A stretch of 37,420 nt of DNA, taken from positions 410,026 to 447,445 of the forward strand of contig NZ_LT556036.1 in assembly GCF_900079775.1 (NCBI RefSeq), in the 5' to 3' direction. The DNA comes from Leyella lascolaii. GTDB taxonomy: Bacteria > Bacteroidota > Bacteroidia > Bacteroidales > Bacteroidaceae. Position numbers and translations under genes: made by a program. Below, piece by piece: positions 1-9,087 of the stretch (its first letter is position 1; every line of letters begins with the position of its first letter). Below the pieces are notes generated by a model that was not told where the DNA came from, searched no databases, and saw nothing but the letters and a program-made list of their open reading frames with translations.

Positions 1-727
1 CCGTCTTCGTCTGTCCTCGCCACTTTTAACCAAAATGAGGAAAGTAACTGATAACCAGTAAACTTTCCTCATTCTTCTCTCAAACACTTTTTATATGTAC
101 TTTCTATGACGGAAAAGGCTGTTTGGGAGTACAGAAAAGGCTCTATGATGGTATGAAAAAGCCTTTATGGGGAAGGTGTATTCCAGCATGAGCATGGTGT
201 GTAGGGCGGAATAACTCTTAAAAAAGACAGATTTTGCGACTTTAGGATGAGCAATACGATGTACTATTCTGCTTTCGAGGAAACTTTCAGAATATGAATA
301 CAGTCTGTTGAGTAAATATGTATTCCTAATTTATATCAGTATTGTGGAAAAACCGTGCAGTCCTACGTAATGAATACCTGTTTTTATCTTGTCGGCTCTG
401 TCTATTTCAATGAAATTTTTTGTCAATATTTTTTACTTCAGCTATAGCTATTATGGGCAATTTATTATATGGGTACAAACGTGTCATAACATTGTATATT
501 TGCTCTTGTTTTATTCTGCTTTCTTTTCATGTATTTATGTGATTATGCCTACTGATTGTCGATTGTCGAGTCTTGTTGTAGTCATATATATTTTCACCAT
601 AACTGAAAGCTGTCCTTCTTGTGTGTGATTAATGTCGGCATGTATCATTATGCAATCAAGTGTGCACAGCATGGCCTTTATCTATCATTGCCCATATTTG
701 TACGCTCAAGATGATGAACAGATATAA
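1..727. other. Gene-free left flank
   Basis: I see no convincing gene in this stretch. The only reading frame of any length (389-628) codes for a Phe/Tyr/Ile-rich peptide with no recognisable domain and looks like chance. The region holds three AAAAGGCT-type direct repeats near 111-165, described separately, and ends at the ribH terminator. Confidence 0.6.
108..170 (+). repeat. ~22-nt periodic AAAAGGCT array (copy A)
   Basis: Three direct repeats of the form GAAAArGsCT are seen. The GGCT/AGCC cores start at 117, 139 and 160, so the spacing is 22 and 21 nt. The same motif, orientation and spacing recur at 18862-18992 and 33898-34004. The function is unknown; phased A-tracts two helical turns apart could bend DNA (inference). 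Confidence 0.6.
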
Positions 728-770
728 AAAAAGTAGGAGGAAAATAAGTGTTATTTTTCCTCCTACTTCT
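728..770 (-). terminator. Rho-independent terminator of ribH operon
   Basis: A long inverted repeat (731-747 with 751-768, one bulged base, loop GTG) is followed on the minus strand by a run of seven T. It starts about 20 nt beyond the ribH stop codon, so it should end the TPR-ribH transcript. Confidence 0.8.
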
Positions 771-788
771 TATTATTCTTAATAATGA

Positions 789-1262
789 TTAGAATTTAGC
801 CATTTTTATAGCATCTATAGCACATTCGTCACCTTTATTTCCAAGCTTCCCTCCGCTTCTGTCTTTTGCCTGCTGCAAATCATTGGTTGTCAATAAGCCA
901 TATATAATTGGAATTTCACTTGTTGTATTAAGGTGTGCGATTCCGTATGTAACGCCTTGGCAAATGTAATCAAAGTGCGGAGTCTCACCTCTGATGACAC
1001 ATCCTAAAATTATTACCGCATCGTATCCGTGAAGTACCATCTGGTGTGCTCCATATATTAACTCAAAGCTCCCGGGTACTTTTTTTACATGTATATTTTC
1101 GGGTAGTGCACCATGTTTCTCCAGTGTAGTTACCGCACCGTCGAGCAACGCATTTGTTATATCACTATTCCATTCTGCTACCACTATGCCGAAACACATG
1201 TTGCTGGCATCCGGTATCGATTCCTTATTGTATTTAGAAAGATTATGTAGTGCTGTCGCCAT
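789..1262 (-). CDS. ribH: 6,7-dimethyl-8-ribityllumazine synthase
   Basis: This enzyme condenses 5-amino-6-ribitylaminouracil with 3,4-dihydroxy-2-butanone 4-phosphate to form lumazine, the penultimate step of riboflavin synthesis, in the cytoplasm. At 157 residues it has normal family length. Visible motifs are PGSFEL (63-68), the active-site block [14 protein letters not shown] (87-100, with the conserved His at 96), the phosphate-binding Arg near 135 and the C-terminal GNKG (141-144). The start ATG directly abuts the TAA of the upstream TPR gene (TAAATG), so the two are translationally linked. No FMN riboswitch precedes it; the gene sits second in an operon and is followed by a strong terminator. 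Confidence 0.95.
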   Translation of the reverse strand: MATALHNLSKYNKESIPDASNMCFGIVVAEWNSDITNALLDGAVTTLEKHGALPENIHVKKVPGSFELIYGAHQMVLHGYDAVIILGCVIRGETPHFDYICQGVTYGIAHLNTTSEIPIIYGLLTTNDLQQAKDRSGGKLGNKGDECAIDAIKMAKF

Positions 1263-1964
1263 TTATTCAGAAACCCGTTCTATATATTTGTCAATTTCAG
1301 AATTTTGAACCACCGGAGAGTTTACATATTTTGTTTTGATGTCCTGATATATTTTCAGTGCATCCGACTTTTTACCCTGGCTTTCAAGCAGTTCTCCGGC
1401 TTGGATAAGGAATGTCGGTGAAATGCTCATGTTTGCTTTTGCCTCAGACCGGCTATCAGCCATTTTTGCTGCGTCTTTTAGGTTTTTCACAGCTTTATCA
1501 ATTTCTCCTATCTGAGCATAGGCGTTTCCTAATGCTGCTACTGCGGCAGGACTGACCATTGCATCATCGGAAGGTGAATATGCTTCCAGATACTTCACTG
1601 CATCATTCCATTTGTTAAGATTCGCACAAGAAAGTCCGGCATAAAGATTTGCAAGGTTTGCGGCGTCAGTTCCACTGTAATCACTGATGATTCTGATAAA
1701 GCCGGTATATCCCGTGCTGTCTCCATTGAGTGCTTTGTCGAATTGCTCCATGTTGAAGTATTCCTGACCTTTTGCTAATGCCGTACTTGCCTTTTCTTCT
1801 CTTGGTCCTGCGTAATAAGCTTTGTAAATCAAGAGACCCGCAATTAAGATTATGATTGCGGACAATACGATAAGAATAGCTTTCTTGTTTTTATTATAGA
1901 AAGCTTCTGAATTGCTGAGAGTCTCTTTCATGTCAAGAGCTCCGGATTCTTTTTTGTTTGCCAT
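1263..1964 (-). CDS. TPR-containing inner-membrane protein
   Basis: The 233-residue protein has a short basic N-terminus, one transmembrane helix (about residues 29-47) and a periplasmic domain made of degenerate tetratricopeptide repeats (roughly 60-225, for example NLANLYAGLSCANLNKWNDA and AAVAALGNAYAQIGEIDKAV). The arrangement resembles the YfgM/BamD-like 'tetratricopeptide repeat protein' common next to ribH in Bacteroidales. A scaffolding or chaperone role in the envelope is likely but not shown by the sequence. It is the first gene of the operon, with a -7 box TAATTTTG at 2036-2043, and is divergent from recF. Confidence 0.8.
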   Translation of the reverse strand: MANKKESGALDMKETLSNSEAFYNKNKKAILIVLSAIIILIAGLLIYKAYYAGPREEKASTALAKGQEYFNMEQFDKALNGDSTGYTGFIRIISDYSGTDAANLANLYAGLSCANLNKWNDAVKYLEAYSPSDDAMVSPAAVAALGNAYAQIGEIDKAVKNLKDAAKMADSRSEAKANMSISPTFLIQAGELLESQGKKSDALKIYQDIKTKYVNSPVVQNSEIDKYIERVSE

Positions 1965-2035
1965 TCTATTTTATTGTTTTTATTATTTTCTGTTTTTGCA
2001 GAATTAGATGTAGTATATGCATAAAAAATGCGACA

Positions 2036-2067
2036 CAAAATTACGTAATTAATCTCATATATTGAAA
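2036..2067 (-). promoter_or_regulatory. Promoter of TPR-ribH operon
   Basis: On the minus strand TAATTTTG (2036-2043) fits the Bacteroidetes -7 consensus TAnnTTTG. A TTTC (2064-2067), 20 nt upstream, is one base from the -33 TTTG. The leader would be about 65 nt. Confidence 0.5.
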
Positions 2068-2106
2068 TTTATTTTCTACTTTTTTCTTTTTTATTGATAA
2101 AAGACT

Positions 2107-2114
2107 TATCTTTG
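2107..2114 (+). promoter_or_regulatory. -7 box of recF promoter
   Basis: TATCTTTG matches TAnnTTTG exactly and lies 25 nt before the recF ATG, giving a leader of about 20 nt. No clear -33 TTTG is seen in the T-rich upstream run. Confidence 0.6.
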
Positions 2115-2139
2115 CATAAAAGAAGATTTTACATTTCGG

Positions 2140-3246
2140 ATGATATTAAATAAAGTTTCAATTATTAATTTTAAGAACATTAGAGAAGCGACGTTGTTGA
2201 TGTCACCCAAGATTAATTGTTTCATTGGAAATAACGGTGAGGGTAAGACAAACTTGTTGGATGCGGTGTATTATCTTTCGTTTTGTAGAAGTTCTTTTAA
2301 TCCGATTGACTCACAGATAATAAAACACGGAGAGGATTTTTTTGTTTTAGAAGGATTTTACTCTGATGATTCCGGGAATGCCATAGATGTATATTGTGGC
2401 ATGAAGCGTGGAACAAAGAAGCATTTTAAACGAGACAAAAAGGAATATAAAAAGCTCTCACAGCATATAGGATTAATACCTCTTATATTTATATCTCCGA
2501 ACGACGTTTCGCTCATAGGTGGCGGCAGTGAGGAGCGAAGACGGTTCATGGATGTGGTGATTTCTCAATATGACCGGAATTATATTGAGGCTTTGACGGC
2601 ATATAACAAAGCTCTCATGCAGCGTAATTCTTTGCTGAAAACGGAAAAACCGGACGAAACGCTTCTTGATATCTGGGAAAACGAGATGGCACATCATGGA
2701 AAGATTATCTATGATAAAAGGGAACATTTTATAAAAGAGTTCATTCCTGTTTTCAAATCTGTTTATAATACTATATCAGGGAATAAAGAGAGCGTTTCTT
2801 TGAGCTATGTCTCACATGCGCAAAAAGGTGATTTGCTTGACATGATACGTAAGGGGCGCAGCAAGGATTGCATTTTAGGATATTCTTTGCACGGTGTGCA
2901 CCGTGACGATTTGAATATGATGTTGGGAGATTATCAGATGAAGCGTGAGGGAAGCCAAGGACAGAATAAGACTTTTGTGTTGGCACTTAAATTGTCACAG
3001 TTTGATTTTCTGTGCAGGACTGTTTCAAATACGAAACCGCTGCTATTGCTTGATGACATTTTTGATAAATTGGATGCGGATAGGGTAGAGCGGATTATAA
3101 GTTTGGTTTCCGGGAACAATTATGGTCAGATATTCATCACAGACACAAATCGTGAGCATCTTGACAGAATACTTGACAGCGGGTCTTTCAATTATAAACT
3201 ATTTGTGGTTAAGGACGGTGAAATAGAGGAGAATACAGATGTTTAA
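2140..3246 (+). CDS. recF: DNA replication and repair protein RecF
   Basis: RecF is an SMC-like ABC ATPase that binds gapped DNA and, with RecO and RecR, loads RecA. The 368-residue protein has Walker A GNNGEGKT (30-37), the ABC-type signature region SQGQNKTFVLALKLSQ (about 272-287) and Walker B LLLLDDIFDKLD (about 302-313). The ATG at 2140 follows a -7 promoter box. Its last codons overlap the start of the DUF721 gene by 8 nt, indicating an operon. In Bacteroidales recF is commonly away from dnaA/dnaN, as here; no origin features are visible. Confidence 0.95.
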   Translation: MILNKVSIINFKNIREATLLMSPKINCFIGNNGEGKTNLLDAVYYLSFCRSSFNPIDSQIIKHGEDFFVLEGFYSDDSGNAIDVYCGMKRGTKKHFKRDKKEYKKLSQHIGLIPLIFISPNDVSLIGGGSEERRRFMDVVISQYDRNYIEALTAYNKALMQRNSLLKTEKPDETLLDIWENEMAHHGKIIYDKREHFIKEFIPVFKSVYNTISGNKESVSLSYVSHAQKGDLLDMIRKGRSKDCILGYSLHGVHRDDLNMMLGDYQMKREGSQGQNKTFVLALKLSQFDFLCRTVSNTKPLLLLDDIFDKLDADRVERIISLVSGNNYGQIFITDTNREHLDRILDSGSFNYKLFVVKDGEIEENTDV

Positions 3247-3529
3247 GCAGGAAGTTATGTCAATTTCAGATCTCGTGAACATTTATTTGAGGAAAGAGGG
3301 ACTTGAGACACCATTGTTACAAAAACGCCTTGTTGACTCATGGAGTATTGTGGCTGGGCGTACTGTCGAGAGGTATACTGCGGAGAAATATATAAGAAAC
3401 CAGACTCTTTTTGTAAAGATATTGAATCCTGCTTTGCGGCATGATTTATCTATGATGAGAGAACAGCTTGTGAAAAGACTTAATATGTCTGTCGGAAGCC
3501 AGGTGATTGTTGATGTGAGGGTGTATTGA
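3239..3529 (+). CDS. DUF721 (DciA-like) protein
   Basis: This 96-residue protein belongs to the DUF721 family, whose relatives (DciA) recruit or load the replicative helicase DnaB in bacteria lacking DnaC. The core seen here is the W-x-x-(I/V)-(V/A)-G motif (WSIVAG) followed by the short beta-rich segment QTLFVKILNPALRHDLSMM and the helix EQLVKRLN. It overlaps recF by 8 nt and is presumably translated with it. The gene ends 18 nt before the convergent 5-formyl-THF cyclo-ligase gene. The helicase-loader role is inferred from the family, not shown here. Confidence 0.8.
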   Translation: MFKQEVMSISDLVNIYLRKEGLETPLLQKRLVDSWSIVAGRTVERYTAEKYIRNQTLFVKILNPALRHDLSMMREQLVKRLNMSVGSQVIVDVRVY

Positions 3530-3547
3530 TTTTATCATGTCCTTGTT

Positions 3548-4081
3548 CTATATTACTTCATCTACGGGAACATCATTATTGTCAGCAGGTATGTCTGTGA
3601 TTTTTTGGAAGTCGAAGCATATGCCTATTTTGTATGCAAGTGGAATCTTTGCTAAAAACCTGTCATAGTATCCCTTGCCACGCCCGAGTCTGTTGTTTTT
3701 TTCATCATATGCGATTGCCGGAATGACTGCAACGTCTATACTGTCGAAATCCGTATATTTATGCCCTATGGGTTCCATTATGTTGAATGCTCCTTCACTC
3801 ATATTATCTTTCCGGCTGAATTTATGCAGTTCCATTTCAAAATTATCAAGAACTACCGGAAGGAATACTTCTTTACCTTCGTTTACAAGCTGTATAATCG
3901 CCTCATGTGTGTAAACCTCATCAGGCAAAGAATAATACATTAATATTCTTTTTGCTTTTTTTATCCGAGGGTGACCCAACAGCCTGTCAATAATAGCAAG
4001 CGACAATTCCCTTAATTGTTCTTCTGTGAATTGTCGCTTGCGTCTTTTTATCTGTTGTCTGATTTCTTCTTTTCTAAGCAT
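3548..4081 (-). CDS. 5-formyltetrahydrofolate cyclo-ligase
   Basis: The enzyme converts 5-formyl-THF to 5,10-methenyl-THF with ATP, clearing a dead-end folate that inhibits one-carbon enzymes. The 177-residue protein has normal length. The family signature GRGKGYYDRFL sits at about 131-141, and the N-terminus (MLRKEEIRQQIKRRKRQF) has the usual basic helix. Its start overlaps the end of the S41 protease gene by 8 nt, so it is the last gene of the four-gene operon. It could be named fau/ygfA by homology. Confidence 0.93.
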   Translation of the reverse strand: MLRKEEIRQQIKRRKRQFTEEQLRELSLAIIDRLLGHPRIKKAKRILMYYSLPDEVYTHEAIIQLVNEGKEVFLPVVLDNFEMELHKFSRKDNMSEGAFNIMEPIGHKYTDFDSIDVAVIPAIAYDEKNNRLGRGKGYYDRFLAKIPLAYKIGICFDFQKITDIPADNNDVPVDEVI

Positions 4082-5780
4082 GATATATCTTTATATGACC
4101 GTGCTCTCTGAGGTCACGGCTCACATATGCCGTCGTGTTTTTCTTTTTATTTTCCTTTTGTGGCTTCTGTGGGAATGCGGCGTTGTTTTTGAAAACATTT
4201 ATAGCACTCTCAATTGCCGGATCGTCAAGATTGATATATTCGGTCCATGCCGCCTCATCAAGCATGTTGTAAATGATGCGACTGTTAATGTAACGCTCTA
4301 ACAGTTTGTGCGACTTCCTGATCATAATATTGCGTCGCTTCAAACCATGTTTTTCAGCGTATACAACAAATTTCTCTACAATATTCTGACTCACCAGATA
4401 GTCTGATAATTCGGACATCTCCTTGTAGTTATTCAGCTTTTGCCTGTTATTGTCTGTGTAGTTAAACGCAAACTGCAGGATGAGTCCGCTTATGCTTGCT
4501 TCTTTATAATATGAAGTAACACCAAGTGTATCCTCTGCAATGAAAATGTCCGGCGTTATGCCTCCACCTCCATATACGGTTCGGCCTAAACCGGTGTAGT
4601 ATGCCGGACCGGTGTGTTTGATGCTGTCCTGTGAGAAGAATTCTCCATGCTGGTAACGGGCAATAATATCCTGTTCGTAATTTTTGTCATCACCGGCTGT
4701 ATACGGTTTCTGGATGCATCGTCCGGACGGAGTGTAATATCTTGCTACAGTAAGCCTTATCATACTTCCATCAGGGAATTCCATAGGCAGCTGTACAAGA
4801 CCTTTTCCAAAGGAACGCCGTCCTATAATTGTTGCACGGTCGTTGTCCTGCATTGCACCTGCAAAAATTTCAGACGCTGATGCCGAGCCCTCGTTTATCA
4901 AGACAACGAGAGGGAGGTTCTGATAGTTGCCACGCCCGTCAGACCTGTATTCCTGTCTTGGCGATTTTCTTCCCTGAGTATAGACAATAAGTTTGTTCTT
5001 TGGTAAGAACTCGTTAGCCATCTGCACTGCCGGATTCATATAACCGCCGGTGTTATCCCTCAAATCTATGATAAGACTCTGGAATCCGCTTTGAGACAAT
5101 TGTGCCAGAGAAATAAGCAATTCAGGATATGTCGTCTCGCCGAAATTCTTTATTCTTATATATCCGGTTTTGTCGTCAAGCATATATGTCGCGCTGATGC
5201 TCTTCTGAGGTATTTCTCCACGTGTTACGGTAAAGTATTTTACGTTCTTCTGCTTATATCTGATGACACCAATTTTCACTTTTGTTCCCTTAGGACCTTT
5301 CAATCTGTACTGTGCCTCCTGATTGGTAACAATCTTTCCGACGAAAGGTTTGCCGTCAACACTTACAATCTTGTCTCCCGCAATTATTCCGGCTCTTTCA
5401 GCGGGACCATTGCTTATGACGTTCTGTACCCTTATCGTATCCTCCCTTATGGTGAATTCTATACCTACACCGGAAAAAGAACCTTTCAGATCATCGTTTG
5501 CCGCCTGTACATCTTTTGCACTTATATATACAGAATGCGGGTCAAGTTCTGCAAGAATCTTCGGTATTGCAGCCTCTGCCAGTGAGTCGAGGTTTACTTT
5601 ATCCACATATTTGTCATCGATAACATGAAGTAGGTTCGTGAGCCGGTTGCTCCCTGAGTTTATTATATTCAACCGATTTCCTGAAAAATGATTTGCATAG
5701 AACGTTCCTATGACAATACCAATTACGACGCACAAAGCCATCATAAATGGTATGAAACGATTTGATTTATTAATATTCAT
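4074..5780 (-). CDS. S41-family carboxy-terminal processing protease
   Basis: This is a 568-residue membrane-anchored periplasmic serine protease of the CtpA/Prc/Tsp type. It has an N-terminal membrane helix (about 9-31), a PDZ domain (about 90-175, with GVGIEF and GPAERAGIIAGDKIVSVDG) and an S41 catalytic domain with the nucleophile in GSASASEIFAGA (Ser near 300) and the general base Lys in RRSFGKGLVQ (near 325). A C-terminal extension of about 190 residues beyond the core is typical of Bacteroidetes versions. It overlaps both the upstream dCMP deaminase gene (11 nt) and the downstream cyclo-ligase gene (8 nt). The substrate is unknown. Confidence 0.93.
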   Translation of the reverse strand: MNINKSNRFIPFMMALCVVIGIVIGTFYANHFSGNRLNIINSGSNRLTNLLHVIDDKYVDKVNLDSLAEAAIPKILAELDPHSVYISAKDVQAANDDLKGSFSGVGIEFTIREDTIRVQNVISNGPAERAGIIAGDKIVSVDGKPFVGKIVTNQEAQYRLKGPKGTKVKIGVIRYKQKNVKYFTVTRGEIPQKSISATYMLDDKTGYIRIKNFGETTYPELLISLAQLSQSGFQSLIIDLRDNTGGYMNPAVQMANEFLPKNKLIVYTQGRKSPRQEYRSDGRGNYQNLPLVVLINEGSASASEIFAGAMQDNDRATIIGRRSFGKGLVQLPMEFPDGSMIRLTVARYYTPSGRCIQKPYTAGDDKNYEQDIIARYQHGEFFSQDSIKHTGPAYYTGLGRTVYGGGGITPDIFIAEDTLGVTSYYKEASISGLILQFAFNYTDNNRQKLNNYKEMSELSDYLVSQNIVEKFVVYAEKHGLKRRNIMIRKSHKLLERYINSRIIYNMLDEAAWTEYINLDDPAIESAINVFKNNAAFPQKPQKENKKKNTTAYVSRDLREHGHIKIYHA

Positions 5781-6210
5781 TCTCTTCTGGATTTAAATAA
5801 ATCACTTCAATATTTGCTTTTTTTAATAGATTTATGCCATCCTCCAACCTGTATTTCTCACCATAGACAACCCTTTTTATCCCGGCTTGAATAATCAGTT
5901 TTGAGCATTCTATGCATGGTGCGGCTGTTACGTATAGAGTAGCATTGTCACTGTTATTGTTGCTTCTTGCAAGTTTGGTGATGGCGTTTGCCTCGGCATG
6001 TAGAACGTAAGGCTTGGTTACATTGTTGTTGTCCTCGCATTGGTTCTCAAATCCGCTGGGTGTTCCGTTGTACCCGTCGCTGATTATCATTTTATTTTTT
6101 ACCACGAGAGCTCCAACCTTACGTCTTTGGCAATAGCTGTTTTCTGCCCATATTCTTGCCATGCGCAGATACCTGATGTCAAGATTCCTTTGTTTGTCTG
6201 TTGATTCCAT
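5770..6210 (-). CDS. Deoxycytidylate (dCMP) deaminase
   Basis: This zinc enzyme deaminates dCMP to dUMP, feeding thymidylate synthesis. The 146-residue protein shows the deaminase motifs HAEANAI (71-77, zinc His and catalytic Glu) and PCIEC (98-102, two zinc cysteines), and the conserved N-terminal block MARIWAENSYCQRRKVGALV. The start at 6210 lies 32 nt inside the upstream M3 peptidase gene; the conserved N-terminal residues begin soon after it, which supports this start. It overlaps the downstream protease gene by 11 nt. ComEB is a related name; I give no symbol. Confidence 0.9.
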   Translation of the reverse strand: MESTDKQRNLDIRYLRMARIWAENSYCQRRKVGALVVKNKMIISDGYNGTPSGFENQCEDNNNVTKPYVLHAEANAITKLARSNNNSDNATLYVTAAPCIECSKLIIQAGIKRVVYGEKYRLEDGINLLKKANIEVIYLNPEENEY

Positions 6211-8272
6211 TGCGTGTCAGTAATGCGTCTATTGTCGGTTTCTGTCCTCTGAATTTTGTATAAAGAATCATTGGGTGTTCTGTACCTCCCTTTGAAAGTA
6301 TGCAGTCCCTAAATCTTTGAGCGGTATCCTTGTCGAATATTCCATTCTTTTGAAACATACTGAATGCGTCGGCATCAAGTACTTCCGCCCATTTATAACT
6401 GTAATATCCCGCAGCATATCCTCCTGACATAATGTGCGAAAACTGTGTTGTCATGCATGTGTTCGGCAATTGCTTCGATATTATGGCTTTTTCCCATGCT
6501 TTCTTTTCGAATTGTATTATGTCTTTGTCAAAAACATCTTTTTGAGTGTAATATGCCATGTCTAGTAATCCAAAGCTTACTTGTCTTAAACATCCGTATG
6601 CGGCGAGGAAATTACGACTCTTGTGTATACGTTCAATCAACTCATCTGGAATTGGTTCTTTAGTCTCATAATGGAAGGCGAATGTACGTAGGAAGTCTTT
6701 CTCAACAGCAAAGTTTTCCATAAATTGTGAAGGCAGTTCCACAAAGTCCCACCATACATTCGTCCCGCTGAGACTTTCAAATCGTGTGTTTGCAAACATT
6801 CCGTGCAGTGCGTGTCCGAATTCGTGAAGGAATGTTTCTACTTCTCCAAGTGTAAGCAGTGCCGGTTTATGTTCTGTCGGCTTTGTGAGATTCATCACCA
6901 AACTCACGTGCGGTCTTACATTTACGCCTTTTTTGTCTATCCATTGTCCCTGGAATTCTGTCATCCAAGCACCTCCTTGTTTCCCTTTTCTTGGGAAGAA
7001 GTCTGCATAAAGCACGGCGAGATAAGTTCCGTCTTTATCGAATACTTCATACGCTTTAACATCCTGATGATATACAGGAATGTCCTTATTCTCTTTGAAT
7101 GTGATTCCGTATAATCTGGTTGCCAGACCGAACACTCCGCTTATTACTTTTGACAGTTCAAAATACGGACGCAGCATTTCAGAATCCAAATTGTATTTTT
7201 CTATCTGGAGTTTGTGGGAATAGAAGCTGAAATCCCATGGCTCCACATTGAAATTATCTCCTTCTTTTTCTTTTGCCAACATGTTTATTTCTTCAATCTC
7301 TTTCAGTGCTGTTGGCTTATAAGCCTCTATCAGCTCATCCAGAAGCTTGTATACGTTGGCTGTGCTTTCTGCCATTCTGTGTCTCATGACATAATCTGCA
7401 AACGTATCATAGCCAAGTAGCTGTGCTATTTCACGTCTGAGGTTTATGAGACGCTTGCATATTTCCAGATTGTTTTCGTTGTTTTCATGTATACCAAGAG
7501 TGTTTTTCTCCATATACATTTTCTTCCTCAGTTCTCTTTTGGTAGAGTATGTCATGAATGGGGAATAACTGGGTGCGTCAAGTGTAAACACCCATCCTGT
7601 CTTTCCTTGTTCCTTTGCAGTCTGAGCAGCCGCGTTTATGGCAGTTTCTGGAAGTCCGTCTAGCTGTTTCTCATCTGTTATGTCAAGAGTATAAGCTTTG
7701 TTCTCTTTCAGTAGGTTTTGTGAAAACTGGAGGGACAGCATACTTGCTTCTTCTGTAAGCTTTCTGAGCTTTTCTTTTCCATCTTCGTCTAATAAAGCTC
7801 CACTGCTGACAAAACCGTCATAACAGTTGTTCAATAACATCTGTTCTTCCGGTGACAGTTCACGGTGATGCTCATAAACATATTTGATGCGTTCAAAAAG
7901 TTTCTTATTCAGTTTTACGTCATTGGCGTGTTTTGTCAGAATAGGACTCATTTTCTGTGCCAGAGCATCAAGCTCGTCATTGGTTTCGGCACTGAGCATG
8001 CAGGAAAACACATTGGACACACGGTTCAGCAAATCATAATAATGCTCACCCTTTTCATTATCTGTCCTTATAATTGTGTTTTCGAAGGTAGGTTCTGATT
8101 CGTCATTTATTATTTTTTCAATTTCTTCATCATCTCTTCTGATGCCTTCCATAAAGGCTTCCTCATAGTCTGATATCTCTATCAGGCTGAAAGGAACTGT
8201 CTCATGTGGGGTGTTATAATTCTCGAAGAAGGGATTCGTTCGATTGCTTTTCTCTTTTTTATTTTCAAACAT
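6179..8272 (-). CDS. dcp: M3-family peptidyl-dipeptidase (Dcp-like)
   Basis: This is a zinc oligopeptidase of the M3 family that removes dipeptides from peptide C-termini. At 697 residues it is close to the length of E. coli Dcp. The thimet motif HEFGHALHGM lies at about 485-494, with the third ligand expected in the downstream helix (FVELPSQFMENFA). There is no signal peptide, so it is probably cytoplasmic; some Bacteroidales homologues are exported. It heads the operon dcp - dCMP deaminase - S41 protease - cyclo-ligase, in which every junction overlaps. Oligopeptidase OpdA is the main alternative. Confidence 0.88.
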   Translation of the reverse strand: MFENKKEKSNRTNPFFENYNTPHETVPFSLIEISDYEEAFMEGIRRDDEEIEKIINDESEPTFENTIIRTDNEKGEHYYDLLNRVSNVFSCMLSAETNDELDALAQKMSPILTKHANDVKLNKKLFERIKYVYEHHRELSPEEQMLLNNCYDGFVSSGALLDEDGKEKLRKLTEEASMLSLQFSQNLLKENKAYTLDITDEKQLDGLPETAINAAAQTAKEQGKTGWVFTLDAPSYSPFMTYSTKRELRKKMYMEKNTLGIHENNENNLEICKRLINLRREIAQLLGYDTFADYVMRHRMAESTANVYKLLDELIEAYKPTALKEIEEINMLAKEKEGDNFNVEPWDFSFYSHKLQIEKYNLDSEMLRPYFELSKVISGVFGLATRLYGITFKENKDIPVYHQDVKAYEVFDKDGTYLAVLYADFFPRKGKQGGAWMTEFQGQWIDKKGVNVRPHVSLVMNLTKPTEHKPALLTLGEVETFLHEFGHALHGMFANTRFESLSGTNVWWDFVELPSQFMENFAVEKDFLRTFAFHYETKEPIPDELIERIHKSRNFLAAYGCLRQVSFGLLDMAYYTQKDVFDKDIIQFEKKAWEKAIISKQLPNTCMTTQFSHIMSGGYAAGYYSYKWAEVLDADAFSMFQKNGIFDKDTAQRFRDCILSKGGTEHPMILYTKFRGQKPTIDALLTRNGINRQTKES

Positions 8273-8294
8273 ACGTATTGATATTCTTTTATTG

Positions 8295-8340
8295 CAAATT
8301 TAAGATATAACTAATATAGTTTATACCTACTGCAAAAATA
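8295..8340 (-). promoter_or_regulatory. Candidate -7 boxes upstream of dcp
   Basis: Two minus-strand matches to TAnnTTTG are present: TAAATTTG (8295-8302) and TATTTTTG (8333-8340). Either could start the dcp operon transcript. Neither has a clear TTTG about 20 nt upstream, so the choice is open. Confidence 0.4.
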
Positions 8341-8404
8341 GTAAAAATATCATATACGTTTTGCATTGAACTTATTTTTAACTTATATTACACATGGGAT
8401 GAGG

Positions 8405-9079
8405 TTACATCATCAGTTTTTCAAGTGACGGTATGTGTATGATGGCTCTTTTGAGTTGTAATAGTCCCTCGCTCTGCATTTTGTTGAGTTCGCGTGAAAT
8501 ATTGAGCCTGTTATCGTTCAACTCTTCAGCCAGCCGTTCCATTTTTATGTGTATTGTTTTTGCTCCGGCGGGTTTCTGGCAGTGAGACTCAAAGAAACGG
8601 ACGATTCGTCTTCTTAGGTCTGTAGGTTTAGCAAGCCACCATTTGTGTGTTATTTTTTGTGTTTGTGTTGTTATTATGTTAAGAAGGTTGAGTCGGAATA
8701 TTATAAATTCGTCGGATAATCTGAGTGTTTCGTTCTTGTCAAGCGTTATAAGGTTACATGAACCTGACGCAGTGAATGTATAGGTATAGCGTTGGTTAAG
8801 TCCGAATATATGTTCCGGCTGCAGTATTTCCGGTGCTGCTAATTCTTCAGAGAATGCATATCCGTGGTCGTCAGAATATCTGGTTGCTTTAATCTTTCCG
8901 TTTGTAAGGAATATGAGCTTGTTGCATACGCTTCCATCCTTTACAATCGTTTCTCCATCCTTGAATTTGTTGAAGCCGAACTTAGTATGGGCTATGATAT
9001 TGTGGATATCAGTTTTGCTCATACCTTGAAACAGAGGCTGCCTTAGCAGTCTGGTGTACATATCCGGTTCGTTCACCAT
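8405..9079 (-). CDS. Crp/Fnr-family transcription regulator
   Basis: The protein has an N-terminal cyclic-nucleotide-binding-like beta barrel (about 15-115: GMSKTDIHNIIAH, FKDGETIVKDGSVCNKLIFLTNGKIKA) and a C-terminal Crp-type winged helix (about 155-224: DLRRRIVRFFESH, MERLAEELNDNRLNISRELNKMQSEG). I place the start at the ATG at 9079 (224 residues), 8 nt after the apbE stop; an upstream ATG at 9127 would add 16 lysine-rich residues and overlap apbE by 40 nt. No FNR-type N-terminal cysteine cluster is visible. The effector and targets are unknown. It is the last gene of a six-gene operon. Confidence 0.85.
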   Translation of the reverse strand: MVNEPDMYTRLLRQPLFQGMSKTDIHNIIAHTKFGFNKFKDGETIVKDGSVCNKLIFLTNGKIKATRYSDDHGYAFSEELAAPEILQPEHIFGLNQRYTYTFTASGSCNLITLDKNETLRLSDEFIIFRLNLLNIITTQTQKITHKWWLAKPTDLRRRIVRFFESHCQKPAGAKTIHIKMERLAEELNDNRLNISRELNKMQSEGLLQLKRAIIHIPSLEKLMM

Positions 9080-9087
9080 ATGGATTT

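Noticed and set aside
389..628. 79-codon open frame on plus
   Set aside because: Very rich in Phe, Tyr, Ile, Ser and Val with no domain, no promoter and no operon context; consistent with chance in AT-rich DNA.
789..1262. FMN riboswitch for ribH
   Set aside because: ribH starts directly at the stop codon of the TPR gene and nothing resembling the RFN element is present upstream of the operon.
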